Below are positions 7,502 to 16,728 of a DNA stretch of 64,000 nt, piece after piece; positions within the stretch are counted from its first letter, which is position 1, and each line of letters starts with the position of its first letter. Origin of the DNA: Hyphomicrobiales bacterium (lineage in GTDB: Bacteria > Pseudomonadota > Alphaproteobacteria > Rhizobiales > Rhizobiaceae); assembly GCA_900473685.1 (NCBI GenBank), contig UCNE01000005.1, positions 248,001 through 312,000 of the forward strand, written 5' to 3'. A model generated the notes under the pieces. That model was not told where the DNA came from. It ran no database searches and saw only the letters and a list, made by a program, of their open reading frames with translations. Both the position numbers and the translations under genes were made by a program.

Positions 7502-8977
7502 ATGACCGTGCAGATCCGCAGCTCCATCCGTTTTTTGCTCAATCACCGCCAGGTCGAACTCTCGGCCGTCTCGGCGGTCCAGACCTTGCTCGATTTCCTG
7601 CGGCTCGACCGCAATCTGCGCGGCACCAAGGAAGGCTGCGCCGAAGGCGATTGCGGCGCTTGCACCGTGCTGGTCGGACGTCTTCTGGACGGGCGGCTGA
7701 AATATGAGAGCGTCAATGCTTGCATCCGGTTCGTCGGTTCGCTCGACGGCTGTCATATCGTTACGGTGGATTCGCTCGCCGTGCCGGGCGGCCCGCTGCA
7801 TCCGGTGCAGCAGGCGATGGTCGATACGCATGCCTCGCAATGCGGCTTCTGTACGCCCGGCTTCGTCATGTCGCTCTATGGGCTCTGGATGGAAAACCCG
7901 AAACCTTCGGTGACCGAAATCGAGAAGGCGCTGCAGGGCAATCTCTGTCGCTGCACCGGCTATGCCGCCATCATCCGCGCTGCAGAAGCGGTCTCGGTGA
8001 TCGGTGACCTCGACCGGGATCCACTGGTTGCCGAGCGTGCAACCATCATCGAGAAGCTGGAAACACTGAAGGATGGCAAGCGTGTCGAGATCGGCGAAGG
8101 CTCCGAGCGTTTCCTGCTGCCGGCCTCCGTTGACGATCTCGCTGAAATCTATGAGGCGGAGCCAAAAGCCCGCATCGTCGCCGGTTCCACCGATGTTGGC
8201 CTTTGGGTGACGAAGTTCATGCGCGATATCGCGCCCGTCGTGCATCTGAGCCATCTCGACGAACTGCGCCGTATCAACGTCGATGAAGCCGACATCACCT
8301 TTGGCGCCGGCGTCAGCTACACGGAATCCTTTCCGCTGATCGCGAAGCATTTTCCGCAACTCATCGAACTGTGGAACCGTATCGGCGGCCAGCAGGTGCG
8401 CAACATGGGCACGATCGGCGGCAATATCGCCAACGGTTCGCCGATCGGCGATACGCCGCCAGCCTTGATTGCGCTCGGTGCATCCGTCGTGCTGCGCAAG
8501 GGCAAGGTGAGCCGCACCATGCTGCTCGAAAGCTTCTTCATTGAGTATGGCAAGCAAGACCGCCAACCTGGTGAATTCGTTGAGGCAGTGCGCATTCCAT
8601 TCCTGAACGAAAATGCCCGTTATGCGGTCTATAAGATCACCAAGCGGCTGGACGAGGACATTTCCGCCGTCTGCGGCGCCTTCCGCTTGACCTTTGATGG
8701 AAATGGCAAAGTCTCCAACGCCGTGATTGCCTTTGGTGGCATGGCCGGCACGCCGAAGCGGGCAGAATATGCCGAAGCGGCATTGACCGGCGCCGACTGG
8801 ACCGAGGCCTCGATCGAGATCGCCATGGAAGCGCTCGGCAAGGATTATACGCCGCTGACCGACTGGCGGGCATCTGCCGATTACCGGTTGCTGGTGGCAA
8901 AGAACCTTCTGCGGCGCTTCTATCTGGAAACGCAGGGCGATGAGCCGGTACGGCTCGATCGCAAGCAGGCTGTGTGA
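7502..8977 (+). CDS. xdhA: Xanthine dehydrogenase small subunit (FeS/FAD)
   Basis: A 491-residue subunit with two 2Fe-2S clusters at the N-terminus: a plant-ferredoxin-type cluster (C46, C51, C54, C74) and a second cluster (C114, C117, C149, C151 in CGFCTPG and NLCRCTGY). An FAD-binding domain follows from about residue 195 (RIVAGSTDVGLW, IGGNIANGSPIGD) and a CO dehydrogenase flavoprotein C-terminal domain closes the protein. It passes electrons from the molybdenum site to NAD. It forms the XdhAB heterotetramer with the next gene product and oxidises hypoxanthine and xanthine to urate. Confidence 0.95.
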   Translation: MTVQIRSSIRFLLNHRQVELSAVSAVQTLLDFLRLDRNLRGTKEGCAEGDCGACTVLVGRLLDGRLKYESVNACIRFVGSLDGCHIVTVDSLAVPGGPLHPVQQAMVDTHASQCGFCTPGFVMSLYGLWMENPKPSVTEIEKALQGNLCRCTGYAAIIRAAEAVSVIGDLDRDPLVAERATIIEKLETLKDGKRVEIGEGSERFLLPASVDDLAEIYEAEPKARIVAGSTDVGLWVTKFMRDIAPVVHLSHLDELRRINVDEADITFGAGVSYTESFPLIAKHFPQLIELWNRIGGQQVRNMGTIGGNIANGSPIGDTPPALIALGASVVLRKGKVSRTMLLESFFIEYGKQDRQPGEFVEAVRIPFLNENARYAVYKITKRLDEDISAVCGAFRLTFDGNGKVSNAVIAFGGMAGTPKRAEYAEAALTGADWTEASIEIAMEALGKDYTPLTDWRASADYRLLVAKNLLRRFYLETQGDEPVRLDRKQAV

Positions 8978-8988
8978 GGAGAAAAACC

Positions 8989-11325
8989 ATGAACGTCATG
9001 CAGCCGATCGACCGCATTCGCGGCGGCGTCCACGAAAACGAACGCCACGAATCCGGCCACAAGCATGTGACGGGAACCGCCGAATATATCGACGATATTC
9101 CCGAACCCGCCGGCACCTTGCACGCCTATCTCGGCCTGTCGCAGCGCGCCCATGCCGAGATTCTGTCGATCGATTTCGATGCCGTGAAATCCGCCCCGGG
9201 CGTGATCGGTGTGCTGACGGCTGACGACATTCCCGGCGAAAACGATGTCAGCCCGGCCCACAAGCATGACGATCCGGTCTTTGCGACCGGCAAGGTCGAG
9301 TTCCACGGCCAGCCGATCTTTGCCGTCATCGCCGAAACCCGCGATGCCGCACGCCGCGCTGCCGCCAAGGTCAACATCGAATACCGCGACCTGCCGCATG
9401 TCACCGACGTGCTCGAAGCGGCCGCCGCCAATTATCCGCTTGTTATCGATCCCCTGAAGCTGGAACGCGGCGATATCGCCGCCGGATTTGCGAAGGCAAA
9501 GAACATCCTCGAAGGCGAGATGCGCATTGGCGGGCAGGATCATTTCTATCTCGAAGGCCATATCTCCTTCGCCATCCCCGGCGAAGACGACGAAATTTTG
9601 CTCTATTCCTCGACCCAGCATCCGAGCGAAACTCAGCACATGGTCGGCCAGGTGCTGGGCGTCGCTTCCAATGCCGTGACCATCAATGTCCGCCGCATGG
9701 GCGGCGCTTTCGGCGGCAAGGAGACGCAGGCAAACCTGTTTGCCGCTGTCGCCGCGCTCGCCGCCAAGAAATACCGCTGCGCCGTCAAGATCCGTCCGGA
9801 CCGCGATGACGACATGACGGCCACCGGCAAGCGCCATGATTTCCATGTCGGCTACAAGGTCGGCTTCGACGATGACGGCCGGATCGAGACTGTTGACGCG
9901 ACCTTCTCCGCCCGCTGCGGCTTCTCGGCCGACCTTTCCGGTCCAGTCACCGACCGCGCGCTGTTTCATGCCGACAATTGCTATTTCTATCCGCATGTCC
10001 GGCTGCGTTCGCGGCCATTGAAGACCAATACCGTTTCCAACACCGCGTTTCGCGGCTTTGGCGGCCCGCAGGGCATGGTCGGTGGCGAGCGGATGATCGA
10101 GGATGTGGCCTATGCGCTTGGCAAGGACCCGCTCGAAATCCGCAAGCTGAATTTCTACGGCGGCGAAGGGCGCAACCTGACGCCTTACCACCAGACCGTC
10201 GAAGACAACATCATTGGCCGTATCATCGGGGAACTGGAAACATCCTGTGATTACGCAGTGCGGCGCGAGGCGGTTCTGGCCTTCAATCGCAAAAGCAAGA
10301 TCATCAAGCGCGGCATCGCACTGACACCGGTGAAATTCGGCATCTCGTTCACCAAGACGGAATACAATCAGGCCGGCGCGCTGGTGCATGTCTATGCCGA
10401 TGGCTCGATCCATCTCAATCATGGTGGCACGGAGATGGGGCAGGGGCTCTACACCAAGATCGCCCAGGTGGTGGCCGACGAGTTCCAGGTCGATCTCAAC
10501 CGGATCAAGGTGACAGCGACGACGACCGGCAAGGTGCCGAATACCTCGGCGACGGCTGCCTCCTCCGGCACTGACCTCAATGGCATGGCGGCTGCCAATG
10601 CCGCCCAGCAGATCAAGGCGCGGCTGGTGAGCTTTGCTGCCGAGCGCTGGAATGTCAGCGAAAATGATGTCGCCTTCGAGCCGAACACGGTCCGCGTCGG
10701 CGCCGAGCGCATCGCCTTTCCGGAGTTCATCAAGATCGCCTATGGATCGCGCATCCAGCTGTCGGCCGCCGGTTTCTACAAGACGCCGAAGATCCACTGG
10801 AACCGGGCCGAGGGCCGGGGACGGCCGTTCTTCTACTATGCCTATGGTGCCTCCTGTTCCGAAGTCAGCGTCGATACGCTGACCGGCGAGTATCAGGTCG
10901 ATCGCACCGACGTGCTGCACGACGTCGGCAAGTCGCTCAACCCGGCGCTGGATATCGGCCAGGTCGAAGGCGCTTTCGTGCAGGGCATGGGCTGGCTGAC
11001 GACCGAGGAATTGTGGTGGGATGCCAAGGGACGGCTGCGCACCCATGCGCCGTCCACCTACAAGATCCCGCTCGCCTCCGACCGGCCGCGTATCTTCAAC
11101 GTCAAGCTGGCCGAATGGTCGGTCAACCGCGAGGAAACAATTCGCCGGTCCAAGGCCGTCGGTGAGCCGCCTTTCATGCTGCCAATCTCGGTGTTGGAAG
11201 CAATCTCGATGGCGGCGGCGAGCGTTGCGGAGTATCGTATCGCACCGCGCATCGATGCACCGGCGACACCGGAGCGGGTTTTGCTCGCCATCGAGCGGCT
11301 ACGCCGCGCGGCAAGAAACGGGTGA
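8989..11325 (+). CDS. xdhB: Xanthine dehydrogenase molybdopterin-binding subunit
   Basis: A 778-residue molybdenum hydroxylase large subunit. Visible motifs are RMGGAFGGKETQ, FRGFGGPQGM, LNHGGTEMGQGLYTKIAQVV and the C-terminal KAVGEPPFML, whose glutamate is the catalytic base in xanthine oxidoreductases. The ATG at 8989 sits after TGAGGAGA, 11 bases behind the xdhA stop; an in-frame start five codons upstream overlaps the ribosome binding site. The subunit binds the molybdopterin cofactor inserted by XdhC, whose gene follows. Confidence 0.95.
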   Translation: MNVMQPIDRIRGGVHENERHESGHKHVTGTAEYIDDIPEPAGTLHAYLGLSQRAHAEILSIDFDAVKSAPGVIGVLTADDIPGENDVSPAHKHDDPVFATGKVEFHGQPIFAVIAETRDAARRAAAKVNIEYRDLPHVTDVLEAAAANYPLVIDPLKLERGDIAAGFAKAKNILEGEMRIGGQDHFYLEGHISFAIPGEDDEILLYSSTQHPSETQHMVGQVLGVASNAVTINVRRMGGAFGGKETQANLFAAVAALAAKKYRCAVKIRPDRDDDMTATGKRHDFHVGYKVGFDDDGRIETVDATFSARCGFSADLSGPVTDRALFHADNCYFYPHVRLRSRPLKTNTVSNTAFRGFGGPQGMVGGERMIEDVAYALGKDPLEIRKLNFYGGEGRNLTPYHQTVEDNIIGRIIGELETSCDYAVRREAVLAFNRKSKIIKRGIALTPVKFGISFTKTEYNQAGALVHVYADGSIHLNHGGTEMGQGLYTKIAQVVADEFQVDLNRIKVTATTTGKVPNTSATAASSGTDLNGMAAANAAQQIKARLVSFAAERWNVSENDVAFEPNTVRVGAERIAFPEFIKIAYGSRIQLSAAGFYKTPKIHWNRAEGRGRPFFYYAYGASCSEVSVDTLTGEYQVDRTDVLHDVGKSLNPALDIGQVEGAFVQGMGWLTTEELWWDAKGRLRTHAPSTYKIPLASDRPRIFNVKLAEWSVNREETIRRSKAVGEPPFMLPISVLEAISMAAASVAEYRIAPRIDAPATPERVLLAIERLRRAARNG

Positions 11326-11331
11326 TGGGAC

Positions 11332-12195
11332 ATGGCCGCTAAGCGCGAAGACATCCGGGATTTCCTGCGTAGGGAGCCGGGCTGCGTGTTCGTCGAAGTG
11401 ACAGGTGCCGCCGGTTCGACGCCGCGCGATACCGATGCCTGGATGCTGGTGGCCGCCGAAGGCCTGTTCGGCACCATTGGCGGCGGCCAGCTGGAATACA
11501 TGGCGATCGATCACGCGCGCCGCAGCTTGCGGCAGGGGGTACCTGCCGAGGCGATGAATGTGCCGCTCGGCCCTGAAATCGGCCAGTGCTGCGGCGGCCG
11601 TGTCGGCCTTTCGTTCACGCAGATGAATGCTGAACTTTCGACATTCCTCATTGCCCGCAGTGATCGCGAAATGGCGGCCCGGCCGCACGTCTATGTGTTT
11701 GGCGCTGGCCATGTCGGCGACGCGCTCGCCATGGCCCTGTCACTGGTGCCGTTGCGCATCGTGCTCGTCGATACTCGCGAGGATGAACTGGCCGCGTCAG
11801 CGGTTCCCGGTATCGAAACTTGCCTGACGGCGATGCCGGAGGCGGTGGTGCGCGACGCGCCGGCCGGAAGCGCGTTCGTTGTCCTAACCCATGACCATGC
11901 ACTGGATTTCCTGATCACGGCCGAGGCCTTGCGCCGCAATGATGCCGCCTATGTCGGTATGATCGGTTCGAAGACCAAGCGAGCGACCTTCAAGAGCTGG
12001 TTTTCCCGCGAAGTCGGCAAGCCCGCGCTTTTCGGCAAGCTCATCTGCCCGATCGGCGGCACGGCGGTGAAAGACAAGCGGCCCGCGGTGATTGCGGCAT
12101 TGGCCGCAGCGGAAATCATGACGGGGGCGCTCAATCATGATGCGGCCAAAGTCGACATTGCCCGCAGCAACGGCGCCACGGCGAATGCGCGGTAG
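11332..12195 (+). CDS. xdhC: Xanthine dehydrogenase accessory protein XdhC
   Basis: A 287-residue protein with the XdhC/CoxI N-terminal domain (EVTGAAGSTPRDTDAWMLV, GTIGGGQLEYM, and a QCCGGRVGL cysteine motif) and a C-terminal Rossmann-like domain (VYVFGAGHVGDALAMAL). It binds molybdenum cofactor, promotes sulfuration and loads the XdhB subunit. It starts 6 bases after xdhB and ends 3 bases before the convergent lysR stop, so transcription from both sides meets here with no room for a separate terminator. Confidence 0.93.
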   Translation: MAAKREDIRDFLRREPGCVFVEVTGAAGSTPRDTDAWMLVAAEGLFGTIGGGQLEYMAIDHARRSLRQGVPAEAMNVPLGPEIGQCCGGRVGLSFTQMNAELSTFLIARSDREMAARPHVYVFGAGHVGDALAMALSLVPLRIVLVDTREDELAASAVPGIETCLTAMPEAVVRDAPAGSAFVVLTHDHALDFLITAEALRRNDAAYVGMIGSKTKRATFKSWFSREVGKPALFGKLICPIGGTAVKDKRPAVIAALAAAEIMTGALNHDAAKVDIARSNGATANAR

Positions 12196-12198
12196 CCG

Positions 12199-13113
12199 CT
12201 ATTCCAGCATCTTGCCGATCATCCGCTGACAGCGTTCAGCCATGAAATCGATCATCAGCCGGACCTTCGGGTCTTGGAAGCGTTTGTGCGGGTAGATGGC
12301 GGCGAGCTGGACGCTGGCCGGCGGGGTGTCTTTCAGAATTTCGACCAGGGTGCCTTCGTTCAGGTAGCTTTTGACCTCGAAGAGCGGCTTGTTGATGATG
12401 CCGCGGCCTTCTAGCGCCCATTGGGTCAAGACGTCGCCATCATCGGAATCATAAGGGCCGCCGATTTCCAGCTTGCGGGTGCCGTCCGGGGTCTGCAAAG
12501 TCCAGTAATATTCCTTCGAGCCCGGATAGCGCAAAAGCAGACAGTCGTGCTTGTCGTCGATCAGGGCGTCGGGCGTTTCCGGTGTGCCGCGTTTCGCAAG
12601 ATAAGCCGGTGCGGCGCAGACGACGCGTTGGCAGTTGAGGATGCCGCGCATGCGCAGGTTGGAATCTTCCAGTACGCCCAGCTTGAAGGCGACATCGACA
12701 CCTTCGCTCAAGATATCGACATTGTGGTCGGACAGGCGCACACGCACCTCGATATCGGGATACTTGTCGTGAAATTCGGGAATGCCGGAAGCGATCAGCC
12801 GCCGGCCGATACCGAGCGGGGCGGTGATCCGGAGCGACCCTTTCGGATTGTGCGAGAGATCGGCGATGGCGCTCTCGGCCTCGTTCACCGCCTCGATGAT
12901 CTTGACCGCCCCCTGATAGAAAACCCGGCCGTGTTCGGTCGGCGACAGCTTGCGCGTGGTGCGGTTGAACAGGCGCACACCCAGGTGCCGTTCCAGTTCC
13001 TTGATGCGGTTACTGGCAACGGCAGGCGTCACCCGCTGGTCGCGGCCCGCTGAAGAAAGGGTGCCGAGTTCGACGACCCGGACGAAGACGCGGATATTAT
13101 CGAGATAGGACAT
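12199..13113 (-). CDS. LysR family transcriptional regulator of the purine cluster
   Basis: A 304-residue LysR-type protein. The N-terminal winged helix-turn-helix (MSYLDNIRVFVRVVELGTLS, then AVASNRIKELERHLGVRLFN) is followed by a PBP2-like effector domain (GSLRITAPLGIGRRLI). It is divergent from puuD and convergent with xdhC, inside the purine gene cluster, so it most likely controls urate or xanthine oxidation with a purine intermediate as effector. Shared T-rich elements in the three cluster promoters are candidate sites. The effector and direction of control are inferred. Confidence 0.88.
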   Translation of the reverse strand: MSYLDNIRVFVRVVELGTLSSAGRDQRVTPAVASNRIKELERHLGVRLFNRTTRKLSPTEHGRVFYQGAVKIIEAVNEAESAIADLSHNPKGSLRITAPLGIGRRLIASGIPEFHDKYPDIEVRVRLSDHNVDILSEGVDVAFKLGVLEDSNLRMRGILNCQRVVCAAPAYLAKRGTPETPDALIDDKHDCLLLRYPGSKEYYWTLQTPDGTRKLEIGGPYDSDDGDVLTQWALEGRGIINKPLFEVKSYLNEGTLVEILKDTPPASVQLAAIYPHKRFQDPKVRLMIDFMAERCQRMIGKMLE

Positions 13114-13165
13114 GAAGCTCTTCTATCACATTGCAAATCGAACGACATCCAGCGCGATCTTATAG

Positions 13166-13180
13166 ATTTTTTTGAAAGTG
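13166..13180. promoter_or_regulatory. Shared purine-regulon element, weaker copy C
   Basis: ATTTTTTTGAAAGTG in the lysR/puuD gap shares the TTTGAAAGT core with copies A (1602) and B (7035), and GGGG follows within a few bases. It is about 55 bases from the lysR start and 70 from the puuD start. Because it is shorter than the other two, it is a weaker call. Confidence 0.4.
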
Positions 13181-13249
13181 TTGGGGATTAACCGGCATTT
13201 CCGTTGGTATCGCAGGGTGGCAGAACTCTCCCAAACAGGGGGAGCCCAT

Positions 13250-14485
13250 ATGTATGAATACGCCATTGCCTGGGACTGGCTGACTTTTGCCGTCCGCTGG
13301 CTCCACGTCATCACCGCCATCGCCTGGATCGGCTCGTCGTTCTATTTCGTCGCGCTCGACCTTGGCCTGCGCAAGCGCCCGGATCTTCCGGCTGGCGCCT
13401 ATGGCGAGGAATGGCAGGTGCATGGCGGCGGCTTCTATCATATCCAGAAATATCTCGTTGCGCCTGCCAACATGCCGGAACACCTGATCTGGTTCAAATG
13501 GGAGAGCTACGTCACCTGGCTTTCGGGCTTCGGCATGCTGTGTCTTGTCTACTATGCCGGTGCGGATCTCTACCTAATCGATCCGAACGTGCTGGATGTC
13601 TCCAAGCCCGTCGCCATCGGTATTTCGCTCGCCTCGCTTGCCTTCGGCTGGATCATCTACGATCTGCTCTGCAAGTCGCCTTTCGGCAATGACAACACCC
13701 GGCTGATGGTGGCCCTCTACTTCATCCTGGTCGCGGTTGCCTGGGGCTACACGCAGCTGTTCACCGGCCGCGCCGCTTTCCTGCATCTTGGCGCCTTCAC
13801 CGCGACGATCATGTCGGCCAACGTGTTCTTCATCATCATGCCGAACCAGCGCATCGTCGTTGCCGACCTGATCGCCGGCCGCACGCCGGATGCGAAATAC
13901 GGCCGGATCGCCAAGCAGCGCTCGACGCACAACAACTACCTGACGCTGCCTGTCCTGTTCCTGATGCTGTCGAACCACTATCCGCTGGCCTTCGGCACGC
14001 AGTTCAACTGGATCATCGCCTCGCTGGTGTTCCTGATGGGCGTCACCATCCGGCACTATTTCAACACCCGCCATGCCAATACCGGCAACCCGACCTGGAC
14101 CTGGCTTGCGACGGTACTGTTGTTCATCGTCATCATGTGGCTTTCGACCGTGCCGAAAATCCTGACCGGCGCGCCGGAACAGGTCTCGGCCGCGCAGCAG
14201 CCGTTCGTGACCGCGGAGGCCTTTCCGAAGGTGCGCGATACGATCCTTGGCCGCTGTGCCATGTGCCATGCACAGGAACCGGGCTGGGAGGGCATGATCA
14301 AGCCGCCGAAGGGCGTGGTTTTGGAGAGCGATGCCCAGATCGCCAATCATGCGCGGGAAATCTACCTGCAGGCCGGACGCAGCCACGCGATGCCGCCTGC
14401 CAACGTGACGGCCGTGACCGACGACGAGCGCAAGCTTCTGGTCGCCTGGTACGAGACAGTTGTGAACGGAGGAAAAACCCAATGA
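13250..14485 (+). CDS. puuD: Membrane urate oxidase PuuD with C-terminal cytochrome c domain
   Basis: A 411-residue integral membrane protein of the PuuD family. About eight hydrophobic segments start with WLTFAVRWLHVITAIAWIGS and include the GEEWQVHGGGFYHIQKY region. The C-terminal domain has one haem c motif, C336-A-M-C339-H340, with a later methionine in SHAMPP as probable sixth ligand. It oxidises urate to 5-hydroxyisourate and delivers electrons to the respiratory chain instead of making hydrogen peroxide. The ATG at 13250 follows GGGGGAG; that ribosome binding site can pair with CTCCC at 13228-13232. The stop overlaps the guaD start in ATGA. Confidence 0.93.
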   Translation: MYEYAIAWDWLTFAVRWLHVITAIAWIGSSFYFVALDLGLRKRPDLPAGAYGEEWQVHGGGFYHIQKYLVAPANMPEHLIWFKWESYVTWLSGFGMLCLVYYAGADLYLIDPNVLDVSKPVAIGISLASLAFGWIIYDLLCKSPFGNDNTRLMVALYFILVAVAWGYTQLFTGRAAFLHLGAFTATIMSANVFFIIMPNQRIVVADLIAGRTPDAKYGRIAKQRSTHNNYLTLPVLFLMLSNHYPLAFGTQFNWIIASLVFLMGVTIRHYFNTRHANTGNPTWTWLATVLLFIVIMWLSTVPKILTGAPEQVSAAQQPFVTAEAFPKVRDTILGRCAMCHAQEPGWEGMIKPPKGVVLESDAQIANHAREIYLQAGRSHAMPPANVTAVTDDERKLLVAWYETVVNGGKTQ

Positions 14486-15816
14486 GCGACCTGCTGATCC
14501 GTGGACGCGTTCTAACCTTTCTTGATGAACCCAAGGGCATCGACGACACAGCATCCTATCTGACCGTGGACGATGGCGCGGTTCTGGTGCGCGACGGAAA
14601 GATCGCCGCCATCGGCGATTATGCCGATATCAGCAAGGCCGCCGGTCCCGGCGTTGCCGTGGCCGATCACCGACCGCATCTGATCTTGCCCGGTCTGATC
14701 GACACACATCTGCATTTCCCCCAGACCCAGGCGATCGCTTCTTATGGTGCGCAATTGCTGGAATGGCTGAACACCTATATTTTCGTCGAGGAGCAAAAGT
14801 TCGCCGAGCCGGAACATGCGGCCTTCATCGCCGGACGGTTCATGGATGAGCTCCTGTCGAACGGCACGACGACGGCGGTCGCCTATTGTTCGGTGCATCC
14901 GCAGAGCGTGGACGCCTATTTCACCGCAGCAGAACAGCGCGGCATGCTGATGGTTGGCGGCAAGGTGATGATGGATCGCAATGCACCGGACGCGCTGCGC
15001 GACACGCCGCAACAGGGCTATGACGAGACCAAGCGGCTGATCAGCAAATGGCATGGCCGTGGACGGGCGCACTATGCAATCAGCCCGCGTTTTGCCATCA
15101 CCTCCACACCGGAACAGATGGAGATGAGCCGGACGCTGGTCGCCGAACAGCGCGACTGTTACGTGCAGACGCATCTGTCGGAAAACAAGGACGAGATCGC
15201 CTTTGCCACCTCGCTCTATCCGGATGCCAAGGACTATACCGACATCTATGCCCGCTACGATCTGCTGACCGAGAAGACCCTGCTTGGGCATTGCATCTAT
15301 CTCAGCGACCGGGAGATTTCGGTGCTGGCGGAAACCGGCGCGGTCGGCGTGTTCTGCCCGACCTCCAACCTCTTCCTCGGTTCCGGCCTGTTCGATCGCG
15401 ACCGGTTCGACAGGCTCGGTGCCCGCTGGTCGGTGGCAACCGATGTCGGCGCCGGCACCAGCTTCTCGATGCTGGAGACGATGGATGAGGCCTACAAGGT
15501 CTTGCATCTGCAGGGCCAGCGCCTGTCGCCGCTCAATTCCTTCTATCGCATGACGCTCGGCAATGCCCGCGCGCTCGGACTTCAGGACCGCATCGGTTCG
15601 CTGCATGTGGGTGCGGATGCCGATATCGTCGTGCTCGATAGCAGCGGCAAATCGGCGATGGACCTGCGGATGCGCACGGCGAAATCGCTGACCGACGAAT
15701 TGTTCATCCTGCAGACGATGGGTGACGACCGCTGTGTCGCCGAGGTCTATGTGGCGGGCAAGGCGATGAAGAAGCGCAAGACTGGCGCTTCGGTGCGGAC
15801 GCTGGAGACGGTGTAA
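14482..15816 (+). CDS. guaD: Guanine deaminase
   Basis: A 444-residue amidohydrolase. PGLIDTHLHFPQTQ carries the metal ligands H76 and H78, and later QTHLSENKDE, GHCIYLSD and ATDVGAGTSFSML supply the remaining histidines and the aspartate typical of guanine deaminase. It converts guanine to xanthine, the substrate of XdhAB. The start overlaps the puuD stop by four bases (ATGA), so translation is coupled. Much longer upstream extensions of the frame lie inside puuD and are not used. Confidence 0.93.
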   Translation: MSDLLIRGRVLTFLDEPKGIDDTASYLTVDDGAVLVRDGKIAAIGDYADISKAAGPGVAVADHRPHLILPGLIDTHLHFPQTQAIASYGAQLLEWLNTYIFVEEQKFAEPEHAAFIAGRFMDELLSNGTTTAVAYCSVHPQSVDAYFTAAEQRGMLMVGGKVMMDRNAPDALRDTPQQGYDETKRLISKWHGRGRAHYAISPRFAITSTPEQMEMSRTLVAEQRDCYVQTHLSENKDEIAFATSLYPDAKDYTDIYARYDLLTEKTLLGHCIYLSDREISVLAETGAVGVFCPTSNLFLGSGLFDRDRFDRLGARWSVATDVGAGTSFSMLETMDEAYKVLHLQGQRLSPLNSFYRMTLGNARALGLQDRIGSLHVGADADIVVLDSSGKSAMDLRMRTAKSLTDELFILQTMGDDRCVAEVYVAGKAMKKRKTGASVRTLETV

Positions 15817-15833
15817 GGCGGTTACCCCGCCTT
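15815..15833 (+). terminator. Hairpin at the end of guaD
   Basis: AAGGCGG at 15815-15821 pairs perfectly with CCGCCTT at 15827-15833, starting inside the guaD stop codon. No T tract follows. It is a likely mRNA 3'-end structure. Confidence 0.4.
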
Positions 15834-16036
15834 GAGGGGGAGGGGCGTTCTCTCTTCTCCCCAGCGGGGAGAAGGTGCCCGAAGGGTGGATGAGGGGGCG
15901 GTCCGGCATGGACGGACTGGTCTTTCATTGTTGTATTCTCTCAATCTCCGCTTTCCCGGTTTCGTCAGGCAAAGGTGGCTTCGCCCCCCTCATCTGGCCC
16001 TGCGGGCCACCTTCTCCCCGATGGGGAGAAGAGGGA
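15834..16036. repeat. RIME-type palindromic repeat pair
   Basis: Two inverted copies of a rhizobial intergenic palindromic element (15834-15899 and 15984-16036). Each has the stem TTCTCCCC/GGGGAGAA with a short loop and an outer arm GGGGG or CCCCCTCAT plus a GC-rich inner arm. About 84 bases separate the copies. The same element occurs at 21.1 and 45.4 kb. Confidence 0.8.
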
Positions 16037-16728
16037 GGTCGGCGAACCTCCAACACTTCAGGTCACGCCCGGAAAAATCCGCCGTGGTTTTCTCTGATGC
16101 TTATTCGGCCGGGGCGCTGGAAAGTGCCGGAGCTAGATAAGTTTATATGACGCCTTCCGGCGCCCCGTTCGGTGTCTTTTGCTGCGCTTCTCAGGTTCTT
16201 CTGCGCTTTCCTCTCTGACAGGAAAGCCTCCAATGCCCCGGCCCGGCCGCTTATCCGCTGGGCTTTTCAATGTGGCGGGGTTTAGCCCTGGACCCATGGA
16301 CGGCAAAACCGTCCGGCGGGGTGAACCGCCCGTGGTGTGGCTACCCGGCACGCCCGGTTCATTCACGAACCGGAGGAGAACCGCCTTTCACGCAGCCCCG
16401 GGGGTCTGACGCGCGTTTCGCCAAACCATCCGGGCACCGGCCCCGCCTCGCCGGCAACGCAAACCGGTGTATCCGTGATGGGACGGGAAGAAGTATGGCA
16501 TGGGTTTGAGGGGCGGGGATTTGCGGGGATGATTTTTCTATCAAGGGCCGGGAAAGCCCGGGCCACCGCATCGGGACGTCCCCGTTATCAGCAACCGCCG
16601 CTCCTTTCCAAATTTGCGTCCATCGTACGTAAGAAAGATCGGATTCAATCTTTGTTGGTAATTTTCCGTTAGCAATTGAAGGCAGTGGGGCGGATGCCGC
16701 CTGTTTTTTGTTTTGCGTACGGGGTCTC
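16037..16728. other. Non-coding stretch with several perfect hairpins
   Basis: No convincing protein gene is seen. Three perfect hairpins follow one another: GGACGG/CCGTCC at 16298-16314, GGCGG/CCGCC at 16315-16330, and CCGGTTC/GAACCGG at 16354-16373. Another GC-rich stem with an AAA loop lies near 16545-16562. Open frames exist on both strands across 16133-16409 (77 and 76 codons), which is common in GC-rich structured DNA. The region may encode a structured RNA or be a decayed repeat. It does not match RNase P RNA, tmRNA or SRP RNA signatures that I know. Confidence 0.4.

Noticed and set aside
8920-11046. 708-codon open frame on the minus strand
   Set aside because: Antisense to xdhB, whose motifs are complete; the minus frame has no recognisable domain and is explained by GC bias at third positions.
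13574-14554. 326-codon minus-strand frame
   Set aside because: Antisense to puuD and the start of guaD, with no domain.
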